NCBI RefSeq assembly: GCF_008831285.2
Contig: NC_045148.1
Coordinates: 7,879,001 to 7,943,000, forward strand
DNA from: Nymphaea colorata
Lineage: Eukaryota > Streptophyta > Magnoliopsida > Nymphaeales > Nymphaeaceae
Direction of reading: 5' to 3'
DNA: 64,000 bases
Shown: one piece after another, positions 34,902-47,403 of the stretch
Layout of the letters: each line of letters begins with the position of its first letter
How positions within the stretch are numbered: the first letter of the stretch is position 1
The notes under the pieces: model-generated
What the model was told of the DNA's origin: nothing
What the model saw: only the letters and a program-made list of their open reading frames with translations
Databases searched by the model: none
Position numbers and translations under genes: made by a program

Positions 34902-35062
34902 TGCTGGATGTTGCCAGATGGCTAAAATTTTAAAAACGATCGCTGAAACAACCATCACTACTTGCTAAAACCATCAAAACTATCATTGTACTATAAACTC
35001 ATGTGACAACTGTTTCTTTATTGATATTTTTAAAATTTTTAGCCATCTAACAACATCCAACA
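34902..35062. mobile_element. MITE, 161 bp, ~35-bp TIRs
   Basis: The left end TGCTGGATGTTGCCAGATGG, followed by CTAAAATTTTAAAAA, is mirrored by the reverse complement of the right end TGTTGGATGTTGTTAGATGG, followed by CTAAAAATTTTAAAAAT. Non-coding interior. No clear target duplication. The element at 23,646 is related. Confidence 0.8.
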
Positions 35063-36600
35063 GGCTATTACCAGCATCAAAATTCCAGGGGCACCTCACT
35101 TAATTTACACTTAATACTTGGCATATTCTTATGACCAAGTGCCAAGATAGGGCAAGTTACATGGGAGTTTGACTCTTCTATGGCTTTGAACAGACTCCAA
35201 GTAATTGATCTCTGACCATACTGTTGAATGTGCGAGTTGAATAAGGATTCATTGCACAACTTTTCAAAAACTTCATTAGAATCTTTTTTTTTTAAAGAAT
35301 TGAAGGTGCTAAATACATATTTTGTTTTAGTCAGACAAAGCTGATGTTGTACACGGTTTAGACAAGAGAATACCAGAATTTCATGAATATAAAGTTTCAA
35401 ATTCTAGTTATACATGAGTCCTTACTTACATGTTCATGTAAGTGAACTTGCTTCACATTTTGAATATGTTTCGGTTCATATTACCTTTCTAGAACCGAAG
35501 TGCAAATTGGCATTTGACAAGCTTGGTGTGAAGTGATCAAGGTCGAGAAGAACACCTCTACTAGTGCTTCTTTTAGATGTGCCTTATATTTTTATTTGCA
35601 TTTGAGTGTTTACCTAAACCTTTATGAACCCACATCCATATCCATTTAGCAAATGAATTTGATTTGATTTAAACAGCTGTTCTAGATCTTATACAAGAGA
35701 ATTGAAAATGGTGTCAACATTTGATCAATATTATCCCAAATTCGAATTGGGTCACCGTACATATACAAATTTCCAAGATATATAATTAGAATATAGATTA
35801 TGAAAGTTTGGCATGGGGGATTTGTCAATGGCTTTCTAGGCAGACAGAGATCTCAAATTGCCTGTAAAGGATGCATTACTTGTCTAAAATTCCATTTCAA
35901 GGCCGCAGGTCCTACCGATAAATTCAAACAGTGAAAAGATTCATTTTCAAGTACATCTTGCTACAGCAGGCTAACATGAGAGAGTGTGTTAGGGGTCAGA
36001 ACTACCATAAATACCCTTGCTAGTGAACTAGAAGACCCCTCTTTTATATGGAAAAAAAGTGGAATTTTAAAATATGATTTTATAAAAAGACGAAAATACC
36101 CCTACGATGTTCATGTAGCATGTTAGCCCCCTAACAAGGAACCCAACTTAACATCCAGTTCATAATTCCCAAAAGGAGATATCTTTAATTTCTTAGTAAA
36201 TTTCTCACATGTACTTAACTTGTATTAGAGTAAGGCTCATGCCTCAAGGGGCTGATTGGGTAGTCTGTTTGATTATGTGAACTTAGGTGGAACCATATCT
36301 AAGTTAAATGGTGTACCTTATCTCACCTAAGTCTCGTCGCATACCAAAACTCCGAAAGAAGAGGAATGGAACCCTAATTGATTGCTAATTATATACTTTG
36401 GATACTTGGATAACTCGTGTTCTCATCTCCTCAAAATGCATGTTCACATTCTTATGGTCAACGACGACAACAGGACAAAATTACCGTGTTTGAATGGGAT
36501 AAATTACTTTGAGTGCAAAACAGAGGCAAGTTACTCGTCGATGGAACATTTTCTCTCTTCATTCCTGCCAAGATGAGTTCTCCCTCCTTTCCTCGTTGTT
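35063..36600. other. Intergenic, no gene recognised
   Basis: A 107-codon minus-strand frame at 35,077-35,400 is the longest here and shows no known domain. The rest is AT-rich. Confidence 0.5.
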
Positions 36601-37209
36601 CCTTATTTGCTACTAAGGGCAGCATAATGTCAAATCGAAAAGATGAGTTTGAGTCTTTCAGAACATTTAAATCGTAGGAAATAGGAGGCTCGTATCAGGC
36701 AAATCAGAGAATGTGGTCGCTTTATACAATTAAATAAAAACTGTGGGGCGTTACTGGAAAATTTCTTCAACAAAACGCCACCGCGCTGCCTGCTGTCGCG
36801 AGTCGCGAATGTGCTCGGGAAGTGGGACTGAGACTCTCTAATCGTCGAGAGGTCGGAGGCGGGAGCAATCTGTGCCGTTGGATCGTTTTGCGCCGTCCAA
36901 TCTGTCCCTCTGATTGTCATTCGAGGAGCTCATCCCTCCTTCCGATCTGCGAACGGCATCCTCCCAATGGATTACCGGAGTTTTCCACAAGGTTTCGCTG
37001 TAATAGGCGTTTTGAGCTTCTGTTCGCCCTGATTTCCGTTGACTGCGGTCCCATGAATCTCCAAGATGCGTTTGGGTAGAGCCTTCTTGCGGATCAGAAC
37101 GTTCGTTTCTGAAGAATAAGAGTTCCAAGACAGGTTTCGGTGGATTGGGTTCGTGGCGGATGGTCCAGATGCATTCTGTACATCGGTGTGTTTGTTAGGG
37201 ATTGCGGAG
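36601..37209 (+). promoter_or_regulatory. Promoter and 5' UTR of GAUT10-like gene
   Basis: GC content rises from about 36,780 to the ATG, as in a leader region. In-frame sequence from 37,153 starts with GTG, not ATG, so the start at 37,210 is preferred. No clear TATA box is seen. Confidence 0.4.
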
Positions 37210-40200
37210 ATGATGAGGCGACGGCAGATCCGGACGGCTCGCCGGAAGTTCTCCGGTGGGGTATGCGTTTTCGTAGGACTCGTTATTTTGATGTTGATCG
37301 CGATTTTCAGTCACAGTAGGCAGAAACATTTTGAGTCGTCATTTATTCAGGTAGTTCATTTCCTTTTGAATTTGTGGGTGGATTCATCTTCCTTCTTAGT
37401 TTACTTTATTTGGGTTTATTTCTCATTATTCGTTTAGTTAGTTTGAACTGGAATCTTCTGCCGTATGTGCAAGAAGGAGAATCTTTACAAATGATTGCTT
37501 TTCTTTAAATGGTGGACTCGACTTTGTCTGAACCTTTTACTCGCGAACCTTTAGCTGAGGGTTTCTGTTTTTTCATGAATAGTCTTGTTTTATGTTATTT
37601 TGATGAAGTAAGCAAGCCGTAGAGTAAAAAAATTGTTTAACAATAAGTTTTACTTGTTGGCTATAGCTAGTTTATAAGTAGATAGTGATCCAGCTGCTGC
37701 GTTGAAATGTGGCTTCCGAAGTTCATATTTGCCCCCTGATTTGTGTCATCTATGAAATATATTCATACATTGGCCGAAAGAGATTGATTTATTGGAGTCC
37801 AGTCGATTGTTAACTTGCATCTGTGGAGTGTCTGCTTTTGGATTGATTTTTTGTTCCTTAGCATTATATTGTTAGAATTGAGTGGTTTTTGGAGTAACAT
37901 TCCTTGTCCGTGTTCCTTGAGATAGCATCCTTGTTCGGACCTAGAATTAGCAAAGTGGATTTATCGAAATGAACATTTTCCTGTATAAAGAGTGGATAGC
38001 AAATCTCGTGGTCACCATCAATATAACAAAGCCAAGACAAGGGGCTATGGTTAGGCAAAACATAAAACAGACATCGTTAAGGAATGCATATCATATCAGA
38101 TCAGATGTTACCTCTTGGGGTTACGCTTCATCCCCAGAGATTGAGGGAGAGATCTTTGACGAAGAGACCTTTTTTTTTCCCCTTGGTAACTAGGAATGTA
38201 CCAGGTTACCCCAGGTATTGGAACTCTTAAACTCTGATATGCAGACCTGAAGTTCCTTGTAGATTAGCTTTCACACCATCAGTGTCAGTTCCAGTTCCTG
38301 ATGGGCCGATGGTTGTGAAAGGTTGGCAAACCTGTTGTTGCATAACTTGCAGTAGTGAAATTCTCAATGAGATTTGCTATGGTAAGATAGAACTCGATTG
38401 CAGTGAGAAGTGTTCAATCACTGTAAAGTGAGGCATTTACCACGAGTAACCTGCTGGGACGTAGTTGCTTGACGAGATGGTAAAATAATTGAACAGATAT
38501 AGCCACCACAGAAAAACCGTCAACAGATCTATAGTAAGTATAGTGCTTATTTACCATTTGAATGTATAACACTAAAGGCACACATTGTACTCATCAAGAA
38601 CCCGTAAGTTTGATCAAAATAATTGAACAGATGTAGCCACCACAGAAAAACCGTGAACAGATCTATAGTAAGTATAGTGCTTATTTACCATTTCAATGTA
38701 TAACACTAAAGGCACACATTTTACCCATCAAGAACCCGTAAGTTTGATCTTTCCTTTCTTATGGCTTTAAAACAAAATTAATAGAACTCCATGGCTCTAA
38801 ATAATGGTTTCAGGAAATTTAGGTCATATATTATTGCTTGACTTTTAGACTTCAGATTTTACAACGGTATAAGGTTAACCTTATTTTGAATCTTAGAGTT
38901 CCTTCCACTGCTCAATTTAAGTTTGAATTTGAACTTGGAAACATTTGTTCTTTTCACACTGGAATTGGCCCTGAACCATTTCATCCCGTCATCAGAAAGT
39001 TGTTCAAAGAATGGTGACATAGAACTAGTGTGGTGATCATGGTGACTTAGATCAAAACTTAAATTCAGGTCTTGGCTGCTCCATCTTTTCTACCACCATA
39101 TCCTACAGTGTGGGATGTATATCACACCATATTTTATGATTCGGCTCCATATATATGATACAGTGTGATAAGGGTACATTACTGATCACACCCGTGAAAC
39201 TAGTTACGGGGTTTAACATGCCTATAAGGAATGTTACAATACTTACGGCACTTTTTTTATCTTTTGGTTGCTTTTCCCATAAGTTTCACAGCAACCATGA
39301 GAAATCAGTAAAGAAAAACAAACACCACATTGCGTAGAATATCAGGGCCATTTGTCTTTTTTGCAAGTGTTTCTCATAATATGATATATGAGTGAGTTCT
39401 TCAGCCCTAGCCCAATGATCGGATACTTTCCTTTTCTGCTTGGACTCTAGTTAAAACTACTTCACTTTCGAAAACAGCGTATGCTTAAGATGCTGTTTTC
39501 TTCCATAGCTTACAAGTAGTCACAAATATCAAGGATATTTTCAAAATGTGATGATAATATTGCCAAAAAAGAATAAGATGAAAAAGAAATTTATTGCAAT
39601 TTTTCTTAAAGAATCATTTTTAATATATTTAAATTTTTATTTTGACATTTTAATAAGTTTTTTGAATTTTTATCCATGTTGTTGTGAGAAAATGAGTAGA
39701 AAACTTGATAATTTCATAAATTTTCTGCAATGTCATGATAGTGGTTTATAATATTTTATCTATGTAACTAATGTTTTTGATAGTAGCGAACAATGCTTTT
39801 GTACCCTTAATTTCAAACTTTGAACTAGAGTATTTTGTCCCATATGCTTATTCATCTGGGAAATGTTTGGATAAATTTTGGGCTTGAATGGTTGGAAGTA
39901 AATTTTTAGTTCTTGTTACTTACTTCCGTGTTCTTGGCACTGTATTTTAGGCATGATTGGACATGCTCATATATTATGTTATATTGTTTACATGACTGCT
40001 ATCTTATTTTGTATCCAGAAATATCGAAGAAGCAATAATCTTGCAGTGGGATACAATGTTACAGAAGAAATGGTAGGACCCTTTTCAGTCTCTAGACAAC
40101 TAAATGATCAAATTGCACTTGCAAAAGCTTTAATTGCAGTGGCCAAAGAACACAATAACCTCCAATTTGCTTGGGAACTCAGTGCTCAGATCCGGATATT

Positions 40201-41473
40201 TCAGCTGCTTCTTTCCAACTCAGCAACAAACCAACCTCCTTCTGCATTTCATGCAGAAGTGGAAACAGCTATTCGTGACATGTCTTTATTGATTCACCAA
40301 GCGAAACAGCTTCATTATGACAGTGCAACCACAATCATGAAATTGAAGGCCCAGATCCAAGATTACAAAGAACAAATAAGCTCCTTGTCTGACAAGAACA
40401 CAAAGTCTGGTCAGCAAGCAGCAGAGGCAGTTCCAAAGGGACTGTACTGCCTGGGTGTCATGCTTACTATGGACTGGTTCAGGAACTCGAATTTACAGAG
40501 GAAGAACATGGAGAAAAGAAGAATTGCCGAGAAGCTCAATGACAACAATCTTTACCACTTCTGCATATTCTCTGATAATCTCTTGGGAACATCTGTTGTC
40601 ATCAACTCCACTTCAATTAATGCCCATCATCCTGAACTGCTTGTGTTCCATGTTGTAACTGATCAAGTTAACTATGCTGCCATGAAGGCATGGTTTTCCC
40701 TGAACAGTTTCAGGGGAGTAACAGTTGATGTTCAGAAACTAGAAGATCTCACTTGGCTAAATGCATCCTATGTTCCTGTACTAAAACAGCTCCAGGACTC
40801 AGAAACCCAGATGTACTACTTTTCTGGCAAGGCAAATGTGAAAACTCAGATAAAATTCCAAAATCCGAAGTACTTGTCAATGCTCAACCACCTTCGCTTC
40901 TACATCCCTGAATTCTTGCCGCAGTTGAAGAAGGTTGTATTTCTTGATGATGACGTGGTAGTGCAGAAAGATCTGATCCCACTTTTCAAAATTGATCTCC
41001 ATGGCAATGTGAATGGGGCTGTAGAGACTTGCATGGAAACGTTCCACAGGTTCCATACATACTTAAACTTCTCTCATCCATTAATCAAGGCACATTTTGA
41101 TCCAGATGCCTGCGGGTGGGCATTTGGGATGAACGTGTTTGATCTGGTGGAGTGGAGGCGGCGAAATGTCACAGGGATCTACCACTATTGGCAAGAGCGA
41201 AATGTCGACCGGACCTTGTGGAAACTTGGTACATTACCACCAGGTTTATTGTCATTTTATGGGCTAACAGAGGTGTTGAGTCCAGAATGGCACATGCTAG
41301 GGCTGGGTTACGATGAGTCTAAAGATTTGAAGGCATTCAGAGATGGTGCAGTTGTTCACTACAATGGAAACAGGAAACCATGGATGAAGATTGCTATCGA
41401 AAAGTACAAGGGCCTTTGGGAAAAGTACGTGGACTATTCACATCCATTATTGCAGCAATGTAATGTGCATTAA
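37210..41473 (+). CDS. GAUT10: Galacturonosyltransferase, GAUT10-like
   Basis: This encodes a Golgi type II membrane glycosyltransferase (GT8) of pectin homogalacturonan/xylan-associated synthesis. Exon 1 (37210-37350) starts MMRRRQIRTARRKFSGG with a membrane anchor at residues 18-33 (VCVFVGLVILMLIAIF). Exon 2 (40019-41473) holds the whole remaining protein, giving 531 residues against about 536 in Arabidopsis GAUT10. The stem has RQLNDQIALAKAL. The catalytic region includes FLDDDVVVQKDL with the metal-binding Asp357-359, CGWAFGMNVFDLVEWR, TLWKLGTLPPGLLSFYGLTE and HYNGNRKPW at 494-502. It ends YVDYSHPLLQQCNVH, close to the GAUT10 C-terminus. The reading frame is intact. Intron 1 is 2.67 kb. 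Confidence 0.95.
38482..38749. repeat. 134-bp tandem duplication in GAUT10-like intron
   Basis: Two adjacent copies (38,482-38,615 and 38,616-38,749) start AAAATAATTGAACAGAT and end GTAAGTTTGATC. They differ at about five bases, so the duplication is fairly recent. Confidence 0.95.
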
Positions 41474-43110
41474 GAGAAGAAACTCACGACAGAATGCATC
41501 CGAAGCAGATGGTGCTAATGGTTGTGGTGCTGCCATTCCACGCATTGCCAAGGGGTGTCTTCGTGACGGCATTCAGGAAAAACGATCGGCATATTGCTGG
41601 TCTTTTTGTTTTTTCCTCGTAGTTTCTGTATTTGGTGAGTCCGGCAGGTATTTATTTAACTCGATTACCGAGTCTTTCTTCCAGAGAAGAAAATCTTGGC
41701 TGGGACTTAGGAACTTGTTGCGATTCAATAAGTTGTAGAACTCAAAGAAAAAAGTAGAATAGTAGAATTGTTTGCATAAGATCCAATATGAAAGGTTGGT
41801 ATATGAACTGATAAGCTTTCGTCCTTAATTTCAGACTGCTCTTGTGACGTCTGGCAGGATGTTTCCGTGGTTCATTTACAATAATCAAAGCTGAAAGCGA
41901 TCACAAATGTTTAGAGCGACAATCAATAAGCAGCAAGAAATTTGTGGTCTAGCAGGAAGCTTCCGTGGTTCATTCACAATAATCAAGCTGAAAGAGATCA
42001 GAAGTGCTTAGAGCGACAATCAATTAAGCAGAAAGAAATTGCAGTCTTTCTGTTAAAGTCATGAGAAGTTCGTTGGTTGTGGTAAGGGAAGTAGAGAAGC
42101 TCAGAAAGTAGAATATAGAACTTCAGAAAGCACGCAAACATAGACAAGGAAATGGTATTTTTTTAATACACATCCAAGCGCCGAAATTGGTTTATACCAG
42201 AGCTTTCGCCGAGTACAAAGCTAACCAGTTCAAAATACATAAACTCTTCTATTTTGCAATCTTTGTAGATGCGATCCTGCCATTAAAATGTTAGTTTACA
42301 TGTTTCAATTCAAACTCATTTGGTAAAAATTTTTTCTTTTTTTGCGGATCTAGTTTATGGTTCCTATATTGCAATATCACATCCAAAACGTTTGATTATA
42401 CAGAAGAATATATGAACTTGTGTATTAGGCACTATGCCCGTAGAGTTCCTTACCAGTTATAAAAAAGTTTCATTTTTTTAATAAATGATAAGCTTCTTCG
42501 TCCATTCAACCTTCCATATATATATGTCTAAACAACATGAACAATGACATCATTTCTACCTAAAAACTGCTGAATAGTTATATAAACAAGCATAATTGAA
42601 ATTATACTTTTAAATTTATAATGGATAGTAGTGCATTGCAAAAAGCAAAACAATTTTATGTATTAGAAGGGTCTCGAAATTCCAATTTCACTTTATCATC
42701 TTAAGACCAACAATCTGGATCTAATTATGCCAATCTAAGTGCAAGTTTCTGTAATAAAGGGCAGGGACAGAACATGGTCCGCTTGACTCAGACAACCTCC
42801 TAGCAAGGGGTGAATCCATGTAGAATTAACTCTCTAAGATTTGGATCGCGGTCAGTTTAGCTTGATTTCACATAAACCCGATTGATATCCGGCCCTTTAA
42901 TTTCCAAAATCACGCTGATTCTTGCTGTTTCAATCCAACTCTGATGGTTCTAAGCCAAAATTCAGTCATCCCATAGGAAAAGAGAAGGAAAACTGGATAT
43001 GCAGTGTCAGAGGTATAATCCAATATGGATCCGCTGGTCTGAGGGAATGTTTTTGGTCAACGTAGACTTGTCGTGTATTAATTGTGTGTATTAAAAAAAG
43101 AGCAACACAA
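41474..43110 (+). other. 3' flank of GAUT10-like gene
   Basis: This holds the likely 3' UTR and non-coding AT-rich sequence. A tandem duplication lies at 41,850-42,047. The open frame at 41,391-41,738 overlaps the end of the real gene and is not credible. Confidence 0.5.
41850..42047. repeat. 98-bp tandem duplication downstream of GAUT10-like gene
   Basis: Units starting TCTGGCAGGATGTTTCCGTG (41,850) and TCTAGCAGGAAGCTTCCGTG (41,948) share GCTGAAAG and TTAGAGCGACAATCAAT. They differ at about a tenth of positions. It may lie in the 3' UTR. Confidence 0.88.
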
Positions 43111-43182
43111 GTCGTTGTAGTATAGTGGTGAGTATTCCCGCCTGTCACGCGGGTGACCCGGGTTCGATCCCCGGCAACGGCG
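43111..43182 (+). tRNA. tRNA-Asp (anticodon GTC)
   Basis: A 72-base cloverleaf. The acceptor stem GTCGTTG pairs with CAACGGC, the discriminator is G, and the anticodon loop CTGTCAC gives GTC. The A box is TAGTATAGTGG and the B box GGTTCGATCC. TTTT follows at 43,184 as Pol III terminator, and CAACACAA lies just upstream, as at many plant tRNA genes. Confidence 0.97.
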
Positions 43183-43234
43183 TTTTATTTTATACGGCTT
43201 TTTCTAAGCTGCTTTTACAAGTTGAAGAACATAC

Positions 43235-43760
43235 CCCAAGTAGTGTAACCAGCTAACAAAGTGGATATAGGGAGATATTTTTGTTAATTATAATGGACAT
43301 TTAGTTACTTATACCAAGGTAGTTTCTTTATAAACAGTATATTTATTCATTTAGCTTGAGAGGATTAACATATTTTGTCACCAACACTATGTATTTATAC
43401 AGCTTTCAATCCATTAATATGAATTGGGGAATATCAGTCCTGCAGATATGTTCTTGTCACTTTCCATTTAATGGAGTTACGTTCATCTCCAAACACTCAA
43501 ATGTTTTATCAAATAAATGGCTTTATGAAACTTCCATTTGTCCATTTACAAATATACAAGGAACCCGGACAAGATTCTGCATGTACATAAATGTAACGTT
43601 TTATATTTCATACGATCGATTGAATGTGTAACATACTTTGTACCTTAGAAGCCAAGTTATTTTGATCCCGATTCATTAGTGTAAATGAATTCAGCATTGT
43701 CAGAGAAGCGCAAAACCACTTCTGATTTGCTTTTTGAAGAGAGAGAAAAAAAAGGTTTTT
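43235..43760 (+). repeat. Flanking repeat A (matches 60,305-60,750)
   Basis: AGTGTAACCAGC, then GTTAATTATAATGGA, ACTTATACCAAG, CTTGAGAGGATTAACA and TTGTCACC.ACACTATGTAT recur in the same order and orientation at 60,305-60,750. The copies are clearly diverged. This one lies upstream of polygalacturonase copy 1. Confidence 0.85.
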
Positions 43761-44361
43761 TGAGCCTTCAAAGTCCATTCTTTCTCATTATTTTCGAGTA
43801 AAAAACTTTATTATACGTTATATTTTGATATCAGTAGCAAAATGTTCGTCACAAATAAATTTTAACCAATGACGCATATGTAGGCATTTTGTTACCTTTT
43901 CTTTCAATGGTAGGACCTTTAGTGACGAGGTCAGTGGCACATTGTTTTTGTAATTGAAGATATCTGGTGGCTCATATTCTGCGCTATTAAATGTCATTCT
44001 GGGATTAATATCTAAGCAGGCACAAAACTGGGTTTTGGGCTGTCATTCAAACAACCTGGCACATAGACTTTTCTTCATTTTATGTTCAAATCTCCGAATT
44101 TGAATTCAAATATGTGAACATTTGAGAAAAACAATTGTGGTTCATGGCACATCTGATTCAATTCTGATCCATTGACAGAGACACTTTCTTTTTACAATTT
44201 TGCTAATTTTCTTAAAATTTTGTTTGAGATGGGATTTTCGTCTTTGTAATTGCTTTAATGAATTTTGTGACAAAGCGATTCTTTCAGCATTAGATGCAAA
44301 AGTCAATGGCCTTATTGATGAGTTCCAAAGATTGTTTGTGTGTATGTGTGTGTATGTGTGC

Positions 44362-44429
<68 letters not shown>

Positions 44430-44879
44430 CATTTGATACATAACCATTCTTAGATTTTGGTGTGCATCTGTAAATTTCAAAAGGGGGAAGAAACATCACA
44501 GAAGGAAAGAAGGTTCAACTTTGTGGCTGGTGCATGTGCTAGGGGATGTTCTTAATATAGTGACGCAAAATCACACGTCAATAATCAGTGTAAGGTGGCA
44601 CAGATGTCCGTAGCTAACCCAAAAAACGTCGCTATTTAGTCACATTCAAACAAGTTTATTGCACAGCTAGACAGAGTTCGAAAGATCGTACTCACATGTC
44701 AATAATCAGTGTAAGGAGCTGCTTCACATAAGCAGCCTTATCATGACCCTTGTTCAATACTTACTCTCAAGTGGCCATGTGCGTGTAATAATAACATTAG
44801 AAATTGCATATATAAATCTGTGTGTGTGTGTGTATAAGATGAAAGAAAAAAAGAATGGTTGTGAAAAACTCTTTACTGA
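43761..44879. other. Intergenic between repeat A and polygalacturonase arm
   Basis: Non-coding. A (GT)n(GA)n microsatellite at about 44,336-44,428 accounts for the repetitive open frames here. Short GTGACG words near 43,920 and 44,560 resemble those of the candidate element at 12,699. Confidence 0.5.
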
Positions 44880-45275
44880 AAAGCATCTGTTTTATGTTAA
44901 CGTAAAATGGTTTTCTTTTAATTTGTAATGTTTTTCATTTATGGCGTTATGTGTGAATTATGTTCTGAAGTTGGAAGATTATTTGTAATATTTAAATGTT
45001 AGGGGTTCTTCATATATAAATACCTCTAAATCTGAGAATGGTTATGTACTAAATTTCTCGTTTTTCTTGTCCTAGTTCCCATCGAAACTCTCTCTCACTC
45101 CCCTACAAATACAGCAAATTAAGGTCAAATATAAGAAAAACAAAGTCAAATGACTATTGTTAGAGACGAAATCATGAACACACTAGGCGCAGCAAAATTT
45201 TCGGGTCTCCAATTGCCGATCAAACTTGTGGTCAGTGATTCAACATTTAGTTCTACGAAGCACCATAGCAAAACC

Positions 45276-45283
45276 TATAAATA
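45276..45283 (+). promoter_or_regulatory. TATA box of polygalacturonase copy 1
   Basis: TATAAATA lies 94 bases before the ATG, within CAAAACCTATAAATACTCAA. The same context is found in front of the inverted copy. Confidence 0.8.
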
Positions 45284-45369
45284 CTCAACCTCACCCCCAT
45301 CAAAGTTAATATTGTGGATGGACTAGCCCTCCTTTTCAATCATCTTCCCTCAATTCTTCCTTCTCCACG

Positions 45370-47196
45370 ATGGATCTTCGGTTTGTTTTCTGGCTTTCCA
45401 GCTTTGCTCTTTGTTCATTCTCAGCCATTTCCCTAGCAGGTTCGAGCTCGGGGACTTACAGCGTCGATGATTATAGTGCCAAAGGTGATGGCAAAAGTGA
45501 TGACACAAAGGTTCTCTTCGACTTTAACCATCTGTTCTCTCTCCAAGATTATTTTTTTCTTTCTCCAAGGACCGACAAATTGTTAAGGGAGAGCCACCTT
45601 TCTCTTCACGTGTAGCCAATAATATGTGTAGATACATTTTATGTATTTTACTAATTCCGGTGAGGTGATCTTCTTTTGCATGGACGCTCTAGGCATTTAA
45701 CGATGCCTGGGCTGCAGCCTGCGCGGATTCCGGCAGTCCGACTCTGATGATTCCCGGAAACAAATACGTGGTGGGGCCGCTCCTGTTTAAGGGCCCATGC
45801 CAAAATACTGGTCCGTTGACGGTGAAGGTGCAGGGCACCGTTTTGGCATCGACCAACCTCAACCTTTTCACGGGACAGGAGTGGGTTCTCTTCTACAAGG
45901 TCAATCAGCTCAGGTTGACAGGAACCGGAACCTTTGATGGGCAGGGGACTACGGCTTGGCCACAGAACCAGTGCCCTTTCAAGAAGCAATGCAAAGTCTT
46001 GCCTGTTGTAAGTTCGTTCTTCATTTACCAAACTTTCTTTTCTCTTTTTAAATTTTTCACATACAACATACATGCTTAATGCACAGTCGCATCGCAAAAA
46101 GGACTAACAAAGTTTTTCCTTCATAAAAATATGCCTGCAGTCACTCAAGTTTGCCTTCTTAAAAGACACAGTAGTTTCGGGGATTACCTCATTGAACCCC
46201 AAGATGTTCCACATTGCTCTGCTGAACAACGAAGGGATCAAGTTCCAAAACGTCCATATTAAAGCACCAGGCGACAGTCCAAACACTGATGGAATCCATA
46301 TTGAGACTTCTACTGGCGTCCAGATATTGCAGTCTGACATCGGTACTGGGGATGACTGCATTTCTATTGGCCATGGAAACACCGATGTTTACGTTGAAGG
46401 CGTTAACTGCGGACCAGGACACGGAATCAGGTACTTACTTCCATTTACCACACCTCCTCCTCCTCCTCCTGATTTCGCCCATTCCTATTCTTTGTTTTTC
46501 TTTCCTCTCCAATCCTTGATCATATGATCCATGCACTAACGTCGTCGTGTCATATATATGGACTGCCAAAACTCCAGTGTCGGCAGCTTGGGCAGGTATT
46601 CCTATGAAAAAGATGTTACTGGCGTGATAGTAAAGGGATGCACCATTAGCGGCACCATGAACGGGGTGAGAATCAAGTCATGGCAAGCATCTCCTAGCTC
46701 CATCTCTGCAACCAACATGACCTTCGACAACATTATCCTCAAGGATGTTGGCAACCCAATCATCATCGATCAAAACTACTGCCCCTTTAAATCTGCTTGC
46801 GCTCAACAGGTAATTGAGCCTGCTAGCTCCCTATGTTATCTTCAATTCCTTCTTCTCATTCTGTGTTCGTGTTTCTTATTCAGAATATTAATGGCTTAGT
46901 TATGATGATGTGCAACTTTATGTAATTCGAGCAAAACAAGTAACAATTGTATATTGTTTTTGTTGCAGGCACCATCACGAGTTAAGATCAGTGGTATCAC
47001 GTTCAGCAACATCAGAGGGACTTCGACGACACCTGTAGGAGTAACTATGCAGTGCAGCAAAGCGTATCCTTGCCAAAATATTAAGGTTCAAGAGATAAAT
47101 CTGAGTTACAATGGACCTGGAGGGCCCATAACATCTTCATGTGCTAATGTCAAGGCCAGCTACAGCGGGAAACAGGTTCCTGATCCATGCAACTGA
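45370..47196 (+). CDS. Polygalacturonase (GH28), copy 1
   Basis: This encodes a secreted pectinase that hydrolyses homogalacturonan in the cell wall. Exons are 45370-45510, 45693-46007, 46141-46430, 46578-46809 and 46969-47196, giving 401 residues with all phases consistent. A signal peptide covers about residues 1-23 (MDLRFVFWLSSFALCSFSAI). The four GH28 motifs are present: NTD at 200-202, GDDC at 222-225, the GHG histidine at 246 and RIK at 280-282. The exon 1 donor is weak (gttctc), but the same junction is used in other plant polygalacturonases (DDTK/AFNDAW). There is no long propeptide, as in the pollen/exo-type clade. Exons 2-5 encode the same residues as copy 2. Activity looks intact. 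Confidence 0.95.
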
Positions 47197-47403
47197 AGAC
47201 CTCTATCGGCAACTAACTAGCTTAATTAACTACAAATTAGCTCTCTCCTGGCTTCCTCATGCAATCAAAGTGCATGAGTGCATTTACTAGGAGATAAGAA
47301 GCTCATGGTCCGAGACCTATTCAGTTTGTAATGTTTTTTTCTTTTCTTTTTTTCATATAAGAGCCACCTCACCAACTATTGGGTGGCCATGTATTTGTGA
47401 TTG

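Larger units (their letters stand above)
44880..47403 (+). repeat. Inverted duplication arm 1 (polygalacturonase unit)
   Basis: This segment matches the reverse complement of about 56,479-59,030. Match is moderate from 44,880 to about 45,645 (promoter, exon 1, most of intron 1) and nearly exact from there to about 47,398. It contains a complete gene. Confidence 0.9.

Noticed and set aside
35077-35400. 107-codon minus-strand frame
   Set aside because: AT-rich with no domain or splice context that I can support.
41391-41738. 115-codon frame overlapping the end of the GAUT10-like gene
   Set aside because: It overlaps the true C-terminus in another frame and continues into the 3' UTR with no domain.
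45651-46097. Antisense open frames over polygalacturonase exon 2 (also 46,104-46,422, 57,457-57,775 and 57,891-58,229)
   Set aside because: They are shadows of the real exons. The sense strand has signal peptide, motifs and consistent splicing.
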